Shown piece by piece: positions 19,882 to 28,822 of a stretch of DNA of 64,000 bases. The stretch's first letter is position 1; the number at the start of each line of letters is the position of its first letter. The stretch is from Fuscovulum ytuae. Lineage in GTDB: Bacteria; Pseudomonadota; Alphaproteobacteria; Rhodobacterales; Rhodobacteraceae. A model generated the notes under the pieces. That model was given only the letters and a program-made list of their open reading frames with translations, was not told the origin of the DNA and ran no database searches. A program made the translations under genes and the position numbers. The stretch lies in assembly GCF_029953595.1 (NCBI RefSeq), contig NZ_CP124535.1, positions 434,001-498,000 of the forward strand, in the 5' to 3' direction.

Positions 19882-20907
19882 TCAATCATCGGTTTCGGCA
19901 GCGGGGCGCAGGGCATGGGTCCAGATGGTGCGCGCCTCGGCCGCCGTCAGGCTGCGTGTGGGCGGGGCCATCATCAGCCGCCCGAACAGCGCACGCCATC
20001 CTTCCTCGCGCATCAGGTCACGGAACCTGTTGCACCGCCAGTCGAAGGCCGCGCGATGCAGACGGGCAAGGTCGGGGTCGGCCATCAATTCATCGCGCAG
20101 GGCGCGGCTGGACAGGGACAGGATCGACCGATCCTCGACCCCGCAGTGGTTGCGGTCCACCCAATAGCCAAGGTCGAAGGCCGAAGCATCGCGGTTTGCA
20201 CGGCCCCGGTCGGCCTTGACGAGATAGCCTTCCATGCTGCCCAGCGCGTAATGGTTCAACTGTGCAAGGCGATACTGCGGTTGGCCAAGGGGCGAAAAGA
20301 TGCGCTGCGGCCCGCCCGGCAGGGGGCGGCCTGCGCTGTCGAACCAGCGTTGGCGGTCTGTGGCCTGCCCCTTGGGACGATGCACGCCCGGTTGTCCAAA
20401 GCGACCATCGTTGCGGTAAAGCGTCTTGAACATCACCGCGCGCCACGGCCATTCCAACGGGTCGGGTGCCGCCTGCAGGAAGGTTTCGGTCACGGGGGCA
20501 TCGGTCAGGCCCACGACACCCGCATTGCCGAACATCCGCCATGTCAGGGTGATGGCGTCGGCCTCGGGCAGGGCATCGAGCAGCGCCGGAATGGTGCGGT
20601 TGCCAACATGGATATTCACGAATTCGTCGATATCGCAAACAAGGATCCAATCGGCGGATTTGGTCAGCGGATGGGCCGCGGCGGTTTTCAGGGCGTGCCA
20701 TTGCGGCCCCTTTTCATGCGGGCCGTCATTGCGGATATGCGTCAGCCATCCCATCTGCGCCAACCGATCCAGCATCAGATCGGTGCCATCGGTGCAATCA
20801 TTGGAAAACACAAGAACGTCGGTGATGCCTGCCGCGCGATGATGGGCCAGCCATTCCAGAAGGAAGCTGCCTTCGTTTCGCACCGTCATGATCGCCAACA
20901 CACGCAT
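19882..20907 (-). CDS. Glycosyltransferase family 2 protein (Glyco_tranf_2_4 type)
   Basis: The 341-residue protein starts MRVLAIMTVRNEGSFLLEW, then FSNDCTDGTDLMLDRL, and has the metal/nucleotide-binding VCDIDEFVNI (DxD-type) near residue 80, all typical of the GT2 subgroup in which a single GT-A domain is followed by a variable C-terminal part. NHYALGSMEGYLVKADRGRANR near 215 is also a subgroup hallmark. I chose the ATG at 20907; the longer in-frame version runs across the divergent promoter region into the moxR gene. The acceptor is unknown, probably a surface glycan. Confidence 0.82.
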   Translation of the reverse strand: MRVLAIMTVRNEGSFLLEWLAHHRAAGITDVLVFSNDCTDGTDLMLDRLAQMGWLTHIRNDGPHEKGPQWHALKTAAAHPLTKSADWILVCDIDEFVNIHVGNRTIPALLDALPEADAITLTWRMFGNAGVVGLTDAPVTETFLQAAPDPLEWPWRAVMFKTLYRNDGRFGQPGVHRPKGQATDRQRWFDSAGRPLPGGPQRIFSPLGQPQYRLAQLNHYALGSMEGYLVKADRGRANRDASAFDLGYWVDRNHCGVEDRSILSLSSRALRDELMADPDLARLHRAAFDWRCNRFRDLMREEGWRALFGRLMMAPPTRSLTAAEARTIWTHALRPAAETDD

Positions 20908-21046
20908 GGCGAAGGGTTGGCATGGGGCCGCGCGCGTTGCAAGGGTTGCGCGGCCCCCTCCATTGGTCGCATGCGCGGCCTTGGCGACTTGACCCCTTGT
21001 CGAGGCGGGGCCAAGCATGGGGGACAATCGCGGGGAAGGGGGAGCC

Positions 21047-21958
21047 ATGCATCCGGTGCCTGCATCGATCGACGAGGTGGTGACGCTGCTGGCGTCCGAG
21101 GGATATGTCGCCTCGCGCGCGCTCGCCACGGTGGTGTTCCTGTCGCTGCGTCTGGGGCGGCCCTTGTTCCTTGAGGGCGAGGCGGGCGTCGGAAAGACCG
21201 AGATCGCCAAGGTTTTGGCGGCGGCCTTGGGGCGGCGGCTGATCCGGCTGCAATGTCATGAAGGGCTGGATGCGGCCTCGGCGGTTTATGAGTGGAATTT
21301 CGCGGCGCAGATGATCGCCATCCGCACCGCCGAGGCGGGCGGCGGTGCCGATCGCGATGCGCTGCGGGCGGAACTGTTTACCGAGGATTATCTGGTGGAA
21401 CGGCCCCTCTTGGCGGCGATGCGGCCGCAACCGGGGGGGGCGCCGGTCCTTTTGATCGATGAGCTGGACCGGACGGATGAACCCTTTGAGGCCTTCCTGC
21501 TGGAGGCGCTGTCGGATTTTCAGGTCACGATTCCCGAACTTGGCACGGTCAAGGCGCCTGAGCCGCCCATCGTCATCCTGACCTCGAACCGCACGCGCGA
21601 GGTGCATGACGCGCTGAAACGGCGCTGCCTTTATCATTGGGTCGATTATCCGGGCTTTGACCGCGAGTTGGAAATCCTGCGGGCACGCGCGCCTGAGGCA
21701 CAAGAGGCACTCAGCCGCGAAGTGGTGGCCTTTGTCCAACGCCTGCGGTCGGAAGATCTGTTCAAGAAACCGGGCGTGGCCGAAACCATCGACTGGTGCA
21801 AATGCCTGCTTGCGCTGGACGTGATCCAGCTGTCGCCCGAGGTGATCGCCGATACGCTGGGTGCGATCCTGAAATATCAGGACGATATCCAAAAGATGCA
21901 GGGGTCTGAGGCGAAGAAGCTGCTTGACGAGGTGAAGAAAGGCTTGGTCTTCACGTGA
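21047..21958 (+). CDS. MoxR family AAA+ ATPase (CoxD-like)
   Basis: The 303-residue AAA+ protein has Walker A EGEAGVGKTEIAK near residue 40, Walker B VLLIDELDRTDEPFEAFLLEAL, and the sensor region VILTSNRTREVHDALKRRC. MoxR ATPases work as chaperones with VWA-domain partners; the partner gene follows 131 bp downstream. In carboxydotrophic bacteria the pair is CoxD-CoxE, which matures the CuSMo centre of CO dehydrogenase. I chose ATG 21047, preceded by a purine-rich GGGGAAGGGGGAG; 21017 is an alternative. Confidence 0.88.
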   Translation: MHPVPASIDEVVTLLASEGYVASRALATVVFLSLRLGRPLFLEGEAGVGKTEIAKVLAAALGRRLIRLQCHEGLDAASAVYEWNFAAQMIAIRTAEAGGGADRDALRAELFTEDYLVERPLLAAMRPQPGGAPVLLIDELDRTDEPFEAFLLEALSDFQVTIPELGTVKAPEPPIVILTSNRTREVHDALKRRCLYHWVDYPGFDRELEILRARAPEAQEALSREVVAFVQRLRSEDLFKKPGVAETIDWCKCLLALDVIQLSPEVIADTLGAILKYQDDIQKMQGSEAKKLLDEVKKGLVFT

Positions 21959-21963
21959 GCCCG

Positions 21964-22078
21964 CCCCTTCATCTTGGCCCAAATACTCATCTTGCGACCT
22001 TGGCCCGCCGCGCCTTGGCTGCAATTCGGGGAACCGGGGGGTGCGGGGGGGCGGATGCCCCCCTGCCTCGGCCAAGAT
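21964..22078 (-). repeat. Composite intergenic repeat, type A
   Basis: Bases 21964-21990 read, on the minus strand, GAGTATTTGGGCCAAGATGA followed by AGGGG. On that strand the tail is preceded about 45 bp earlier by a GC hairpin with arms GGGGGGCATCC and CCGCCCCCC-like sequence at about 22044-22066. The element fills the gap between the MoxR and VWA genes. This is the closest match to the copy at 29359-29458. Confidence 0.6.
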
Positions 22079-22089
22079 AGGGCGGAAGG

Positions 22090-23355
22090 ATGGACGATCT
22101 GGCCCTGCCCGAGGATGGCAAGCTTTCCCACAATATCGCGCATTTCGCCCGTGCGTTGCGGCGGGCGGGGTTGCCCATTGGGCCGGGGCGGGTGATCGAT
22201 GCGATAAGGGCGGTCGAGGCGGCGGGGTTTACCGAGAAGGTGGATTTCTTCTGGACCTTGCATGCCTGTTTCGTCAGCCGCCCGGAACAGCGCGCGGTGT
22301 TTGAACAGGTCTTCCGCCTTTATTGGCGCGATCCGCAATTCCTTGAACATATGATGACGCTTCTTCTTCCCGCCGTGCGGGGCGTGCAGGAGGAACGGCT
22401 GGCCGATGCGGCGGAAAAGCGGGCGGCAGAGGCGCTCTTGGATGGCAATGGGATCGACCTGCCGGAACGGGAGTCCGAAGGGGGGGAGGAAGAGGCGCAG
22501 ATTGAGATCGATGCCTCGGCCACCATGTCGCATGAAGAGCGTCTCAAGACGCTCGACTTTGAACAGATGAGCATGGCCGAAGTGGCGGAGGCCAAGCGCA
22601 TGCTGGCGCGGCTGGCGCTGCCGGTGCGGCCACTGGTCACGCGGCGGATGGTTGCCGATCTGGCGGGGCGGCGGATCGACGCGCGTCGCACCCTGCGTGC
22701 GGCCTTGCGGCAAGGGGGCGAGGTCACGCGCCTGATGCGGCGCGCGCCGGGGGAGCGATGGCCCAATCTGGTTGTGCTCTGCGATATCTCGGGATCGATG
22801 AGCCAATATTCCCGGCTGGTGCTGCATTTCGTCCATGCGGTGGCGAACCGCAAAGGGCAGGGCTGGGCGAAGGTGCATGCCTTCACCTTTGGCACGCGGC
22901 TGACGAATATCACCCGGCATCTGCGCAATCGCGATGTGGATGCCGCCTTGAAGGCGGCGGGGGCGGAGGCACAGGATTGGTCGGGGGGGACGCGGATCGG
23001 CACCTGTTTGCGCGCCTTCAACCGCGATTGGTCGCGGCGCGTGCTGGGGCAGGGGGCGGTGGTCTTGCTGATCACCGACGGGCTGGACCGTGACGATACG
23101 GGGGCCTTGGCCTGTGAGATGGAGCGGCTGCATCTGTCTTGTCGTCGTCTGATCTGGCTGAACCCGCTGTTGCGCTGGGATGGGTTCGCGCCCAAGGCCA
23201 CGGGGATTCGCGCCATGCTGCCGCATGTGGACAGTTTCCGCGCGGGCCATTCCATCGCCTCGCTGGAAGCTTTGGGACGCGCGATTTCCGAGGCGCGGGA
23301 TACGGGCGAAAAGGCGCGGCTGATGGCGATGATCGGGGACGATCCCGCAGGGTGA
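22090..23355 (+). CDS. VWA domain protein, CoxE family
   Basis: The 421-residue protein has a helical N-terminal half with an acidic insert (SEGGEEEAQIEID) and a C-terminal von Willebrand A domain whose metal-ion-dependent adhesion site reads VVLCDISGSMSQYSR near residue 235, continued by the conserved Thr region WSGGTRIGTCL and LITDGLDRDD. This is the CoxE/YehP-like partner of a MoxR ATPase. Such pairs insert metals or sulfur into target enzymes. An XdhC and a molybdopterin-binding protein gene downstream support a role in molybdo-hydroxylase maturation, though no hydroxylase gene lies in the window. Confidence 0.88.
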   Translation: MDDLALPEDGKLSHNIAHFARALRRAGLPIGPGRVIDAIRAVEAAGFTEKVDFFWTLHACFVSRPEQRAVFEQVFRLYWRDPQFLEHMMTLLLPAVRGVQEERLADAAEKRAAEALLDGNGIDLPERESEGGEEEAQIEIDASATMSHEERLKTLDFEQMSMAEVAEAKRMLARLALPVRPLVTRRMVADLAGRRIDARRTLRAALRQGGEVTRLMRRAPGERWPNLVVLCDISGSMSQYSRLVLHFVHAVANRKGQGWAKVHAFTFGTRLTNITRHLRNRDVDAALKAAGAEAQDWSGGTRIGTCLRAFNRDWSRRVLGQGAVVLLITDGLDRDDTGALACEMERLHLSCRRLIWLNPLLRWDGFAPKATGIRAMLPHVDSFRAGHSIASLEALGRAISEARDTGEKARLMAMIGDDPAG

Positions 23356-23502
23356 GGCGCTGGGCATAACCCAAATTAAGCGCCGCTTTGCCGATGATAT
23401 GGGCAAACGGGGCCATGATATCGCATATCAGGGAAGATGCTGGTCATCTGGCAGCAAGGCGCGGCCTTGGTCTGGTCGCGTGGCAAGGAAAGGATGTTTC
23501 GG

Positions 23503-25620
23503 ATGAGACGGCTTCTGATCTCGACCACGGCATTGTCGGTGGCGTTGACGCAGGTGGCACCGATGCCCCTGATGGCGCAGACGCTGACCGAAGAGGGCAG
23601 CGTGATCGCAGAGGATGGGCGCGTGCTGTGCGAAGGCACGGCAGAGGCGCCTTGCGATCTGGATGCGGTGATGGAACAGCTCGCGGCAGAAGCGGCGGCG
23701 GCAGAAGCGGCGGCGGCAGAAGCGGCGGCGGCAGAAGCGGCGGCGGCAGAAGCGGCGGCGGCAGAAGCGGCGGCGGCAGAAGCGGCGGCGGCAGAAGCGG
23801 CAGCAGCGGCACAGGCACAGGCTGAGGCGGAGGCGGCGGCGGCGGCACAGGCGCAAGCTGAGGCGGAAGCGGCGGCGGCGGCACAGGCGCAAGCTGAGGC
23901 GGAGGCGGCGGCACAGGCGCAAGCTGAGGCGGAGGCTGCGGCAGCGGCACAGGCACAGGCTGAGGCGGAGGCGGCGGCGGCGGCACAGGCGCAAGCTGAG
24001 GCAGAAGCGGCAGCAGCGGCGCAGGCGCAGGCTGAGGCGGAAGCGGCGGCGGCGGCACAGGCGCAGGCTGAGCCAGTAGCGGCAGCAGCGGCACAGGCAC
24101 AGGCTGAGGCGGAGGCTGCGGCAGCGGCTGAGGCAGAGGCGGGGGCGACGCAGGACCCCGGCCTTGCCGAAGCTTTGGATGAGATTCTGACGGAAGAGGC
24201 CCCGGCCGAAGCGCCTGCGGTTGTCGAGGCCCCGGCAGAGGCCCCTGTGGAAGAGACGGTCGTGGATCAGGCCGCGCCCTTGGACGCGCCTGCCACCGCC
24301 GAGGCGACGGCCGAGCCGACCCTGACCGAGGAGGCCCCGGCAGAGGCAGGCGCAGGCGAAGCCGTTGCCGAGACCCCGGTGGAACAGCCGATCCTTGAGG
24401 CGGTTGAGGCGGTGACGGACCCGGCGATCCTTGTCGATCCTGCTGCACCCGAAGCCCCGCCTGCCGAAGCTGTGGAGACCCTGAGCGAACTTTTGGCACA
24501 GCCTGAAGACGTGGCCCCTGCCGCGCTTGAAGCCGTGGTGACCTCGGCCCCGATCGAAACGACGGAAGGTCAACCGGTGGAGTTCGCCCCCGCGGCGGCG
24601 GCGACCGAGGTTGTGGTGCAAGAGATCACCGATGCGACAGCGCGGTCTTCGGCGCAGGATTTCACGGCACCAGCGTCAGCCTCGCTCGCCTCGGCGGCGG
24701 CGGCATCGAATGATGATGGCGGGCTGACCGATTTGCAGAAATTCGGCCTTGTCGCGTTGGGCGCGTTGGCCGTGGGGGCGATCATCAACGCCAACCGCGA
24801 TCAGGTTGTATCGAACACGGGCGACCGGGTGGTCGTGCAGCGCGGCAATGGCGATTACTACATCTACAAGGATGACGACACGCTGTTGCGCCGTCCGGGC
24901 AGCACGGTCAGGACCGAAAGCTTCCGTGACGGATCGACCCGCACGATTGTCGAACGTGGCGATGGCACGCAGGTTGTCACCATCCGCGATGCGACGGGCC
25001 GGGTTCTGCGCCGCGCAACCTATGACAGTCTGGGACGCGAGATCGTGCTGATCGATGATCTTTACCCCGAAGAGCGGATCGACGTGACGCGCCTGCCCAA
25101 GCCACGGGAGCGGGTGATCAGCCTGTCCACATCCGAAGAGGATGCGTTGCTGCGCGCCCGTCTGGCGGCACTGGATGCCGAGGAACTGGGCCGGACCTTC
25201 AGCCTGCGCCAGATCCGCGAAATCCCGCAGGTGCGGCGTTTGGCGGCGACGGTGGATGTGAACAACGTCACCTTCGATTCCGGTTCGGCGGCGATCAAGG
25301 CCACACAGGCGGAATCGCTGGCGGCGCTGGGGCGGCTGATGACGTCGATGATCGATGCAAACCCCAATGAGATGTTCCTGATCGAGGGGCATACCGATGC
25401 GGTGGGGGCGGCCTCGTTGAACCTGACCCTGTCGGATCGGCGGGCGGAAAGCGTGGCGCTGGCGCTGACCGAATATTTCGGGGTGCCGCCGGAGAATATG
25501 GTGGTGCAGGGCTATGGCGAGTCGGACCTGCGGGTGAACACGCAAGAGGCCGAGCGGCAGAATCGCCGCGTGGCGGTGCGGATCATCACGCCGCTGATGC
25601 GGCAGGCGAGTTTGCGGTGA
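23503..25620 (+). CDS. OmpA family protein with long Ala/Glu/Gln repeat region
   Basis: The protein has about 705 residues. A signal peptide (MRRLLISTTALSVALTQVAP...AQ) is followed by about 150 residues of AEAAA and [12 protein letters not shown] repeats, then a Pro/Ala/Glu-rich linker, a hydrophobic segment FGLVALGALAVGAIINA, a YD-like RRATYDSLGREI stretch, and a C-terminal OmpA peptidoglycan-binding domain (VTFDSGSAAI, IEGHTDAVGAASLNLTLSDRRA, GYGESDLRVNT). I chose ATG 23503 because AAGGA is well spaced; 23494 is too close. The repeats probably form a helical spacer through the periplasm. Length may vary between strains through repeat slippage. Confidence 0.85.
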   Translation: MRRLLISTTALSVALTQVAPMPLMAQTLTEEGSVIAEDGRVLCEGTAEAPCDLDAVMEQLAAEAAAAEAAAAEAAAAEAAAAEAAAAEAAAAEAAAAEAAAAAQAQAEAEAAAAAQAQAEAEAAAAAQAQAEAEAAAQAQAEAEAAAAAQAQAEAEAAAAAQAQAEAEAAAAAQAQAEAEAAAAAQAQAEPVAAAAAQAQAEAEAAAAAEAEAGATQDPGLAEALDEILTEEAPAEAPAVVEAPAEAPVEETVVDQAAPLDAPATAEATAEPTLTEEAPAEAGAGEAVAETPVEQPILEAVEAVTDPAILVDPAAPEAPPAEAVETLSELLAQPEDVAPAALEAVVTSAPIETTEGQPVEFAPAAAATEVVVQEITDATARSSAQDFTAPASASLASAAAASNDDGGLTDLQKFGLVALGALAVGAIINANRDQVVSNTGDRVVVQRGNGDYYIYKDDDTLLRRPGSTVRTESFRDGSTRTIVERGDGTQVVTIRDATGRVLRRATYDSLGREIVLIDDLYPEERIDVTRLPKPRERVISLSTSEEDALLRARLAALDAEELGRTFSLRQIREIPQVRRLAATVDVNNVTFDSGSAAIKATQAESLAALGRLMTSMIDANPNEMFLIEGHTDAVGAASLNLTLSDRRAESVALALTEYFGVPPENMVVQGYGESDLRVNTQEAERQNRRVAVRIITPLMRQASLR
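23686..24135 (+). repeat. Two coding tandem arrays inside the OmpA gene
   Basis: Array 1: seven perfect copies of the 15-bp unit GCAGAAGCGGCGGCG at 23686-23790, plus one imperfect copy to 23805. Array 2: nine copies of a 36-bp unit encoding [12 protein letters not shown] from about 23810 to 24115; the third copy is 6 bp shorter and the eighth reads EPV in place of EAE. Both unit lengths are multiples of three, so gain or loss of units keeps the frame. Long open frames on the other strand here are side effects of the repeat. Confidence 0.9.
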
Positions 25621-25636
25621 CTTGACCTAGGTCAAG
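25621..25636. promoter_or_regulatory. Perfect 16-bp palindrome, FNR/CRP-family-like operator
   Basis: CTTGACCTAGGTCAAG is a perfect palindrome immediately after the ompA-like stop codon. Its core TTGAC-N4-GTCAA resembles FNR/CRP-family sites (FNR consensus TTGAT-N4-ATCAA) with a changed fifth base. It could control the candidate small RNA just downstream and, through it or by read-through, the xdhC gene. Protein binding is inferred. Confidence 0.45.
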
Positions 25637-25644
25637 GCGGGAAG

Positions 25645-25771
25645 GGTGAGTCGCGGTTAGTTTCTGACTTATCGGGTGGCCCAACTCCCTTGCACTGCCC
25701 GAATGCGTGTCGCTCCTCCCTGTTCGACACTGCTTGTGCGCCGCGGGTCCCCAACCCGCGGCGTTTTCTTT
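25645..25771 (+). ncRNA. Candidate small RNA with CUCCUCCC loop (cuckoo/CcsR-like)
   Basis: The 244-bp gap between the OmpA gene and xdhC holds three stem-loops in a row. Stem-loop 1: GGGTGG (25674-25679) pairs with CTGCCC (25695-25700), with two wobble pairs, and exposes ACTCCCTT. Stem-loop 2: GTGTCG (25707-25712) pairs perfectly with CGACAC (25725-25730) around the loop CTCCTCCCTGTT. A terminator follows at 25739-25771. CUCCUCCC in hairpin loops is the hallmark of anti-Shine-Dalgarno alphaproteobacterial RNAs such as CcsR1-4 of Rhodobacter sphaeroides. The 5' end is a guess, and no clear sigma-70 promoter is visible. It could instead be the leader of xdhC. Confidence 0.5.
25739..25771 (+). 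terminator. Rho-independent terminator
   Basis: A perfect 10-bp stem CGCCGCGGGT / ACCCGCGGCG with loop CCCCA is followed directly by TTTTCTTT. This is the best-formed intrinsic terminator in the window. It ends the transcript that passes the CUCCUCCC hairpin, about 94 bp before the xdhC start. Confidence 0.9.
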
Positions 25772-25864
25772 GGTTGCTTCCCTGAAGGGTTGCACTTTTT
25801 GGCAGTGGCATCTGGCGGGCCGCCGACGCATGATCGGGGCCGAAACAGGGGAAGGGTGCAGGAC

Positions 25865-26857
<993 letters not shown>

Positions 26858-26861
26858 GCCC

Positions 26862-27863
26862 GTGTTCTTCGGCGAGGTGGCGCTGGAGGCGGCGGAGGGG
26901 GCGATCCTTGCCCATTCCGAGGCTGTGCCGGCGGGGCGATTGCGCAAGGGGTTGGTGCTGGGCAGGGCCGAGATCGCCGCGCTCCGGGCGGCGGGGCTGG
27001 CGCGGGTGACGGTGGCGCGGCTGGGTCCGGGAGATGTGGGCGAGGATCAGGCCGCGGCGCGGTTGGCGGCGGCGCTGGTGCCCGATCCGGTGGCGCAGGC
27101 GCTGCGGCCGGGAGAGGCCTTTACGGGGCGGGTAAACCTGAACGCGGTAGGGCCGGGGATTGTAGAGCTGGATGCGGCGGCGATCCATCGGCTGAACCTT
27201 GTCCATCCGGCGATCACATTGGCGACGCTGGCCCCGTATCAGCGGGTGGTGGCAGGCACGCTGGTCGGAACGGTGAAGATCATCGCCTATGGGGTCGAGG
27301 AGGCGGCGCTGGCGGCGGCCTGTGCCGCGGCGCGGGCGGCGATCCGGGTGCGTCCTGTGGTCCTGCATTCGGCGGGGCTGGTCATGACCGATGCGCCGGG
27401 ATTGGAAGCGAAGATCGCCGCCAAGGGGCGGCGGGCGATCGAAGGGCGGTTGCGCGCCTTGGGCATGCAATTGGAGGGGGTGGAGAGCGTCCCGCATGAG
27501 GCAAGCGCCCTGACGGAGGCGCTGGCCCGCGCGCCGGGGGACATGGTGCTGATCCTGACGGGGAGTGCCACATCCGATCTGGAGGACACGGCCCCGGCGG
27601 CGCTGCGGGCTGCGGGGGGGCGGGTTGCGCGCTTTGGGATGCCGGTCGATCCGGGGAATCTGTTGTTTCTGGGCGATCTTGAGGGGCGGCCCGTGATTGG
27701 CCTGCCCGGTTGCGCCCGCAGCCCGGCCCTGAACGGTGCGGATTGGGTGCTGGAGCGGCTGGCCTGCGGCTTGACGGTTGGGGATGCAGAGATTGCCGCG
27801 ATGGGTGTGGGGGGGCTGTTGAAGGAAATCCCCTTGCGGCCCCAGTTGCGGGAACCTGAGTAG
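26862..27863 (+). CDS. Molybdopterin-binding protein (MoeA/MogA-like domain)
   Basis: The 333-residue protein starts with GTG, 4 bp after the xdhC stop, and is therefore coupled to it. The first half resembles the N-terminal part of molybdenum cofactor proteins found beside xdhC (LAHSEAVPAGRLRKGLVLGRAEIAALRAAG). The second half has an MPT-binding MoCF-type fold: VVLHSAGLVM...GDMVLILTGSATSDLEDTAPAALRAAGG and a final GLPGCARSPALNGADWVLERL. It probably delivers or modifies molybdenum cofactor (for example cytidylylation) for the same client as XdhC. Confidence 0.82.
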   Translation: MFFGEVALEAAEGAILAHSEAVPAGRLRKGLVLGRAEIAALRAAGLARVTVARLGPGDVGEDQAAARLAAALVPDPVAQALRPGEAFTGRVNLNAVGPGIVELDAAAIHRLNLVHPAITLATLAPYQRVVAGTLVGTVKIIAYGVEEAALAAACAAARAAIRVRPVVLHSAGLVMTDAPGLEAKIAAKGRRAIEGRLRALGMQLEGVESVPHEASALTEALARAPGDMVLILTGSATSDLEDTAPAALRAAGGRVARFGMPVDPGNLLFLGDLEGRPVIGLPGCARSPALNGADWVLERLACGLTVGDAEIAAMGVGGLLKEIPLRPQLREPE

Positions 27864-27978
27864 AAGATTTTTCTCGAAAAATCTTTGGACCGCCCCGAGG
27901 GGCGGTTAGGGAAAAATTTTCGGACGAAAATTTTTCGGGTGCGGCGGGGGGTGAAAAATTTTCTGACGAAAATTTTTC
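27864..27978. repeat. Array of AT-rich hairpins with one GC hairpin (cluster III)
   Basis: Four inverted repeats lie between converging genes. 27864-27885 has the stem AAGATTTTTC, identical to a stem in cluster I. 27889-27906 has the stem ACCGCCCC. 27911-27936 has the 12-bp stem GAAAAATTTTCG. 27953-27978 has the 11-bp stem GAAAAATTTTC. The first begins one base after the last sense codon of the molybdopterin-binding gene, overlapping its stop region. Confidence 0.8.
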
Positions 27979-27991
27979 TGTGCCATGAGAA

Positions 27992-28016
27992 AGGGCCGCT
28001 CGTTCCGAGCGGCCCT
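27992..28016 (-). terminator. infC terminator
   Basis: A perfect 11-bp stem AGGGCCGCTCG / CGAGCGGCCCT with a 3-base loop is followed on the minus strand by TTTCTC. It lies 22 bp past the infC stop codon. The AT-rich hairpin cluster III follows directly, so infC transcripts meet several stems in a row. Confidence 0.85.
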
Positions 28017-28037
28017 GCTGCTGTGATCTTGCCCGAT

Positions 28038-28577
28038 TTACTTCGGCGCGATCATCATCACCATCTGGCGGCCTTCGAGCTTGGGCATGGATTCCACCTT
28101 GCCATTGTCGCCCACATCGGCAGCCACGCGGTTGAGAAGATCAAGCCCGAGTTCCTGGTGCGCCATTTCGCGGCCACGGAAGCGAAGCGTGACCTTCACC
28201 TTGTCGCCCTCCTCAAGGAACTTCAGCACCGAACGCATCTTCACTTCGTAATCGTGCTTGTCCGTGCCGGGGCGGAATTTGATTTCCTTGATCTCGATGA
28301 TCTTTTGTTTCTTCCGCGCCTCGGCCTCGCGCTTTTGCTGTTCGTATTTGAACTTGCCGAAGTCCATGATCTTGCAGACCGGGGGTTCCGCGTTCGGGCT
28401 GATCTCGACAAGGTCGAGGCCTGCCTCTTCGGCCAGCGCCATGGCACGGGCGGGTGTCACCACCCCGATATTTTCCCCGTCGGCGCCGATCAGGCGGATT
28501 TCAGGAGAGCGGATGCGATCGTTCACACGGGGGCCCGTCTCGCGCTGCGGAGGGGCATTGTGGGGTCTGCGGGCTAT
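28038..28577 (-). CDS. infC: Translation initiation factor IF-3, apparent AUA start
   Basis: IF-3 keeps ribosomal subunits apart and checks initiator tRNA and start codon. The 179-residue product contains [24 protein letters not shown], the IF-3 signature [23 protein letters not shown] in the linker, and the C-terminal [15 protein letters not shown]. The frame has no ATG near the expected N-terminus. An ATA at 28577-28575 gives (M)[20 protein letters not shown], with AAGGA 8 bases upstream. infC is the classic gene that uses AUU/AUC/AUA so that IF-3 represses its own start. A GTG about 17 codons later is a fallback; an upstream extension to 28790 has no family similarity. Confidence 0.93.
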   Translation of the reverse strand: MARRPHNAPPQRETGPRVNDRIRSPEIRLIGADGENIGVVTPARAMALAEEAGLDLVEISPNAEPPVCKIMDFGKFKYEQQKREAEARKKQKIIEIKEIKFRPGTDKHDYEVKMRSVLKFLEEGDKVKVTLRFRGREMAHQELGLDLLNRVAADVGDNGKVESMPKLEGRQMVMMIAPK

Positions 28578-28822
28578 GGTGGTGGTCCTTCTGCGGTTTC
28601 GGATTGGCGCGGGCAATCTAGTCGGCCATGGGGGCGGTTTCAACGGGAATCGCTTGCTGTGCAAGGGGAAAGCGGGGGGAAAGCGCGGCGGAAGTCCCTT
28701 TTCCCGCGGGGCGGAAAGCCGCCCGTCGCAGAAGGCATGTTCTATGCGGGGTTCAATTCCGCTGCGTTCGGTCCCATATCGGCGGCACAACCGGCGCGAT
28801 TGCCGGAAGCAGGAGAAGTTGC

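Noticed and set aside
23428-24621. Long open frames on the minus strand across the OmpA repeats
   Set aside because: They are Arg/Leu/Cys-rich or Pro-rich mirror readings of the GCG/GCA repeat units, with no start context or family features.
28740-28790. A GGTTCAATTCC stretch that looks like a tRNA T-arm upstream of infC
   Set aside because: The T-arm stem can pair, but no acceptor stem, anticodon arm or CCA-compatible 3' end fits around it, so a tRNA or tmRNA piece is not supported.
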